Origin: CAKVLS01 sp045605365
GTDB taxonomy: Bacteria; Bacillota; Clostridia; Christensenellales; UBA1242
Length of the DNA: 9,378 nt
Assembly (NCBI GenBank): GCA_045605365.1
Contig: JAZUPV010000058.1
Span: 1 to 9,378 of the forward strand
Direction of reading: 5' to 3'
This document shows positions 6,397-9,378 of the stretch, one piece after another. Under the pieces are notes generated by a model. It searched no databases. It saw nothing but the letters and a program-made list of their open reading frames with translations, and was not told where the DNA came from. How positions within the stretch are numbered: position 1 is the first letter of the stretch; the number at the start of each line of letters is the position of its first letter. Both the position numbers and the translations under genes were made by a program.

Positions 6397-9378
6397 CCAT
6401 ACAGCATATAGTGTTACTTCTGCACCTTCAGATTCTACAATATAATCACCAGAAATTGCATGAGCTGAATTGTCACCAGGTACTGTACTCCAACCAGCAA
6501 ATTCATAACCATTGGTATCACTACGAGTAAGTGTTCTGTTTGATAGGTTAATACTATCACCATAGTTACAACTAATTGATGAAGGTAATAAACCAACTGC
6601 ATTGTTAGGGTCTAAGATAAGTGTTCTTGAATCACCTAACCATACGGCATAATAGGTTATGTCTACCAATGCAATAACTGTAAATTGATAACCAGCAAAC
6701 ATACCACCATCTGCAGTTGTTGCTGTTTGACTTTGTGACCAACCAACAAATGTATAATGTTCTCTAGTTAGTGTAGGAGCAATATCAATATCACCAACAA
6801 CATATTCTTTTGTTGTGGTTGTACTTGCGGCGCCCATATTTGTATTAAAGGTATAAACTGCAAGTTTTTCCCAATGACAATAGATTGTTGTGTTTGCAGC
6901 TGGCATTGTTAAGGTGCCATCTAGCAAATAATCTACGTTAGATACTGATTGTTTATTTTTATAACCTATTAATTTATATCCTGATTGGGTAATACCAGCA
7001 GAATAAGGAGCTAGGTTAATTTCTGTTTCAAACAATACTGTTTGTTTGATATCTTCATAGCTTCTGTCATACATACCACCTTCTAGACGGATAATTAATA
7101 TGTATGATTTAGGAGCCCATACTGCATAAATAATGTTTGTGTTAACATCATTTACTTGGAATTCTGTTGTCCAAACAACTGTGTCTGGATCATCTTCGTC
7201 TGCAAAACCTACCAACTCTAAACCATCTCTTGGAGGAGTGATTATACGAGTAGAAAGGTCTACAATATCACCATATCTAGGAGTTGGAGCAATTGTTATA
7301 TTTGTTGCTGAACCAGTATTGATGCTTAGTGGAACAAGTACACCTTGCCATTTTGCATACAAAGTTGTATCAGAATTCAAAACAAATGTTGAATTTCTTG
7401 CGTAGTTATCACCTAAACCATCTTGACGAGTATTCCAGCCAACAAATTCATAATGTTCTTTTTGGAAAGATCCGCCAATTGTAGCGTCATCAAGTCTGAT
7501 TGAAGAACCTTTACCACGAGTTATTTCGTTAACAGGGAATTCAGGGTCTGTTAGTTCACCACCGTTAGCATCAAAAGTCAAAGTATAAGATCTTGCCCAA
7601 ATAGCATAGAAAGTAATGTTGTGTGCTGGTATTGTGAACTCTTGATTTGGTTGATATAAAGTACCACTTCCGTTAGGATCTTCGCACCAGCCTAAGAAAG
7701 TATGTTTTTCTCTAGTTGGAGTAAGCCCAGGGATATATGATGTTTCTTGATAAACTTTAGTGATGTTAGAGTCGTCCATATCTTCTTCGCCGCCATAACG
7801 ACCACCTTCAAGTTCATAAATTACATCAAATGATTTTTTAGTCCAAACTGCATAGATTTTGATACTTTCTGCAGCAGGAGCATTAATAACGTCTCCATAG
7901 TGATATCTTATGTTTTCAACTGTAGCATAAGCGTTTTCACCAAAACCTGCAAGTTCATAACCTAAGTCAGTGTTTGTTATTTCTACTTCATATTCTATAG
8001 CTATCTTGTCGCCATAACGACCAACTATATCTCTTGCGTAGTTACTATTATCTAAGTTGTCATATACATAAATATGACGTGTATTGCCTTGCCAAATAGC
8101 ATACATTGTTGTATATGCTGTGTTTTCAAATTTTACTGATTCTCCAAGAGCATATTCAACACCATTTTCTTTAGCGTTTGACCAATATACTTGAGTATAA
8201 TTTTCTCTAGTAAATGTTGTTGTTGGCAATTGAATATTTTCACCAATAATTATTTTTGTTACTGGTTGGATAAGTCCTGAACCACCATTAGGGTCAAAAG
8301 TAATAGTGTATTCTTTTTGCCACAAAGCAAACAACATCATATTGTTAGCTGGCATTTCGATATTCCAGCCAGCACCATTTTCTACGTCATAATATTCTGG
8401 TTCTATTGAGTTTGCACCAAGGCCCCAGCCCATAAAACGATATCCGTCTTTAGATATTGCTGTAGAAGCGTGGATAAGTGTTACACTTTTCTTATATTGT
8501 GTAGATACGATATAAGGATTTGCACTTGGATCAAATGAACATACACCACCTTGCAAGTAGTAAGAAATGGTAAATGTATCAGCAACCCACATTGCATACA
8601 ATATAGAATCGCCTTCTGCGTTAATATTGTCACCAATTACAAATACATCACCTACTTGATATGTAACACCCTTACCATCTGGTTGAGTGTTCCAACCGGC
8701 AAATTTATAACCACTGTCAATATTTTGAGCTTGTTTATCAATTTGATATCTAAAGCCGTGAGTTTTGTTAACTTCGGTATTACCATTGCCACCGCCGTTG
8801 TTATCAAAGACAAGTGTTCTTGGTACACCTAACCATATAGCATACAAAACTAAATCTCTTGTATGTTCGCTAGAAATTGTAAATGTATTGCCTGCTCTAT
8901 ATTCAGCATCATTAGCTAAACGATCTAAACTCCAGCCTTGGAATTCAAAGTTGTTTCTTGTGATACCATAATCATTAAGATTTGGTAATGTACAAGATTC
9001 ACCAGCAATACCAGTGAAAGTTTCGATTACAACGTTGCTTTCTACACCGTTATAGTCATAAGAGATTGTAATAAGTTTAGCCCAAATAGCATAAACAGTT
9101 ACATCTTCTTCATCTAGACTGATTATTTCGTCTAAAGCATATGTTACACCCAAACCATCTGGTTGAGAGTTGTATGACAACAATCTATAACCATCTCTAA
9201 TTGGTTGAGCAATACTTGTAAGATCAAATGTGCTACCAGCATCGTATAAGTTTGCGCCGTCTGCACCGATTGAACCTGTACCGCCCATAGCATCTACACA
9301 AACGTTAACTTGGTTACGTTCCCATATAGCGTATAGAGTAACAGGCTCTAGTGATGTGATTTTTATTTGTTGACCTGG
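5902..9378 (-). CDS. Giant surface protein, N-terminal-side part: InlB B-repeat array, ends at an in-frame TAA (5' end outside window)
   Basis: This frame gives 1158 residues before the TAA and is still open at the window edge, so the N-terminus and any signal peptide are missing. It consists of about 14 diverged repeats of 76-100 residues of the Listeria-Bacteroides (InlB B-repeat, Flg_new) type: an opening strand such as YTLTFDANGG, a middle such as HYTFVGW, and a closing strand such as TLYAIW. Known members are extracellular beta-rich spacer or adhesion domains in surface proteins. The first ATG (9286-9288) is not a credible start: the 30 codons before it are open, encode a normal closing strand (LYAIW) and opening strand (VNVCVDAMGG), and no Shine-Dalgarno sequence precedes it. 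No enzyme motif or membrane segment is visible. The stop cuts the last repeat before its closing strand, which follows in the same frame downstream. The call as a surface repeat protein is firm; the ligand is unknown. Confidence 0.9.
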   Translation of the reverse strand, partial: PGQQIKITSLEPVTLYAIWERNQVNVCVDAMGGTGSIGADGANLYDAGSTFDLTSIAQPIRDGYRLLSYNSQPDGLGVTYALDEIISLDEEDVTVYAIWAKLITISYDYNGVESNVVIETFTGIAGESCTLPNLNDYGITRNNFEFQGWSLDRLANDAEYRAGNTFTISSEHTRDLVLYAIWLGVPRTLVFDNNGGGNGNTEVNKTHGFRYQIDKQAQNIDSGYKFAGWNTQPDGKGVTYQVGDVFVIGDNINAEGDSILYAMWVADTFTISYYLQGGVCSFDPSANPYIVSTQYKKSVTLIHASTAISKDGYRFMGWGLGANSIEPEYYDVENGAGWNIEMPANNMMLFALWQKEYTITFDPNGGSGLIQPVTKIIIGENIQLPTTTFTRENYTQVYWSNAKENGVEYALGESVKFENTAYTTMYAIWQGNTRHIYVYDNLDNSNYARDIVGRYGDKIAIEYEVEITNTDLGYELAGFGENAYATVENIRYHYGDVINAPAAESIKIYAVWTKKSFDVIYELEGGRYGGEEDMDDSNITKVYQETSYIPGLTPTREKHTFLGWCEDPNGSGTLYQPNQEFTIPAHNITFYAIWARSYTLTFDANGGELTDPEFPVNEITRGKGSSIRLDDATIGGSFQKEHYEFVGWNTRQDGLGDNYARNSTFVLNSDTTLYAKWQGVLVPLSINTGSATNITIAPTPRYGDIVDLSTRIITPPRDGLELVGFADEDDPDTVVWTTEFQVNDVNTNIIYAVWAPKSYILIIRLEGGMYDRSYEDIKQTVLFETEINLAPYSAGITQSGYKLIGYKNKQSVSNVDYLLDGTLTMPAANTTIYCHWEKLAVYTFNTNMGAASTTTTKEYVVGDIDIAPTLTREHYTFVGWSQSQTATTADGGMFAGYQFTVIALVDITYYAVWLGDSRTLILDPNNAVGLLPSSISCNYGDSINLSNRTLTRSDTNGYEFAGWSTVPGDNSAHAISGDYIVESEGAEVTLYAVWARRNFTIRFYNNGKQVKALTRQYEAQIELTGTDFELTQKGYTFLGWAESDLEDDPAKMYTKTRAYTVSDADANLYAIWKPQEVEIYFENDDTANPGVTYVGATNTGKYFMIIGLKDLTITMPSNYLTAGNGMYRTRYKFTCWKLEVNGVLQSTEYKAGDVFTVT
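6397..7116 (-). repeat. Three-repeat unit 4 (types A-B-C)
   Basis: Type A (6871-7116) opens YILIIRLEGG, has core GYKLIGY and late motif MPAAN. Type B (6640-6870) has core TREHYTFVGW and ends YYAVWLG. Type C (6397-6639) opens SRTLILDPNN and has core GYEFAGW. The type-A opening (RLEGG) closely matches that of unit 3 (ELEGG). Confidence 0.82.
7117..7842 (-). repeat. Three-repeat unit 3 (types A-B-C)
   Basis: Type A (7597-7842) opens FDVIYELEGG, has core KHTFLGW and late motif IPAHN. Type B (7348-7596) opens YTLTFDANGG, has core KEHYEFVGW and ends YAKWQG. Type C (7117-7347) opens VPLSINTG and has core GLELVGF. This is one of the clearest copies of the A-B-C order. Confidence 0.82.
7843..8586 (-). 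repeat. Three-repeat unit 2 (types A-B-C)
   Basis: Type A (8320-8586) opens FTISYYLQGG, has core GYRFMGW and the late motif MPANN. Type B (8092-8319) opens YTITFDPNGG, has core TRENYTQVYW and ends YAIWQG. Type C (7843-8091) opens TRHIYVYDN and has core GYELAGF, in which the usual tryptophan is replaced by phenylalanine. Confidence 0.8.
8587..9321 (-). repeat. Three-repeat unit 1 (types A-B-C)
   Basis: Three InlB-type repeats. The first (9082-9321) opens with VNVCVDAMGG and has the core GYRLLSYN instead of G-W. The second (8833-9081) has the type-B core TRNNFEFQGW and ends YAIWLG. The third (8587-8832) opens with the type-C sequence PRTLVFDNNGG and has the core GYKFAGW. The first repeat most resembles the first of the unit at 5059-5862 (opening IDVLIDAAGG, core HRLLYF). 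Confidence 0.75.

Larger units (their letters stand above)
1..9378 (-). pseudogene. Composite locus: one >9.3 kb gene interrupted by a single nonsense codon
   Basis: Both parts above share one frame, one protein architecture and an unbroken repeat pattern, with no intergenic sequence. The parsimonious view is a single gene of more than 3125 sense codons broken by one TAA. Whether it is a true pseudogene depends on whether the stop is real in the cell: it could be a strain-specific nonsense mutation, phase-variable decay of a surface protein, or a base-call error in an assembly. The rest of the frame shows no frameshift or second stop, so if the stop is real it is recent. Confidence refers to the pseudogene label, not to the continuity of the frame, which is directly visible. 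Confidence 0.5.
4165..9378 (-). repeat. Array of about 20 Listeria-Bacteroides / InlB B-type protein repeats
   Basis: The closing tryptophan codons lie at 9322, 9082, 8833, 8587, 8320, 8092, 7843, 7597, 7348, 7117, 6871, 6640, 6397, 6163, 5863, 5584, 5335, 5059, 4711 and 4165 (lowest base of each); between 4711 and 4165 one repeat ends near 4462 with YLKPIY in place of the tryptophan. Spacing is mostly 228-249 bp (76-83 residues), with longer units at 267, 276, 279, 297, 300 and 348 bp. Typical elements in order are an opening strand (V/I-x-F-D-x-N-G-G), the core (G-Y-x-F-x-G-W), a turn (D-G-x-G-x-x-Y), a G-D/N-x-F strand, and LYAIW. The copies differ strongly in protein and DNA sequence, which indicates an old array rather than recent tandem expansion. 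The family is known as an extracellular fold used as a spacer or for binding. Confidence 0.92.

Noticed and set aside
7133..7405. Plus-strand open reading of 90 residues
   Set aside because: Antisense shadow of the InlB-type repeats; no family resemblance and no start context.
8551..8971. Two overlapping plus-strand open readings of 93 and 68 residues
   Set aside because: They overlap each other in different frames and lie fully antisense to well-conserved repeats, so they are chance openings.
9286..9288. ATG as the start of a separate 1128-residue gene
   Set aside because: The same frame is open for the 30 codons up to the window edge and encodes a normal LYAIW closing strand. No ribosome-binding site precedes the ATG, which sits inside a repeat.

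Overview
The whole window is the inside of one very large gene on the minus strand. Reading from base 9378 down to base 1, a single frame runs edge to edge: 3126 codons with exactly one stop, a TAA at 5902-5904. Neither the true start nor the true end lies in the window, so signal peptide, cell-wall anchor, promoter and terminator cannot be seen. The plus strand has no credible gene.

The product is a giant, modular, repetitive cell-surface protein. Bases 9378-4165 (N-terminal side) encode about 20 repeats of roughly 80 residues of the Listeria-Bacteroides / InlB B-repeat kind (Pfam Flg_new type), each with a central F-x-G-W and a closing L-Y-A-I-W. They are arranged in a higher-order unit of three distinct repeat types (A-B-C, about 720-800 bp). 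Bases 4164-1 encode two consecutive parallel beta-helix modules built of G-G-A-I / G-G-G-I and N-x-A repeats, like those of chlamydial Pmp proteins and many gut-bacterial surface proteins. Each module opens with a similar N-terminal cap. The first ends in a C-terminal cap; the second runs off the window.

The in-frame TAA falls inside the fourteenth InlB-type repeat. The frame, the repeat pattern and the spacing continue on the other side as if the stop were a sense codon, and no usable start follows it. The simplest reading is a recent nonsense mutation or a base-call error in one gene. If the stop is real, the cell makes a protein lacking the beta-helix half and any C-terminal anchor.

The AT-rich composition and the combination of InlB B-repeats with beta-helix repeats suggest a low-GC Gram-positive bacterium (Bacillota), probably gut-associated. 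This is inference; no taxonomic marker is present. No enzyme, RNA gene, mobile element or CRISPR array was seen. The likely role is adhesion or surface display.
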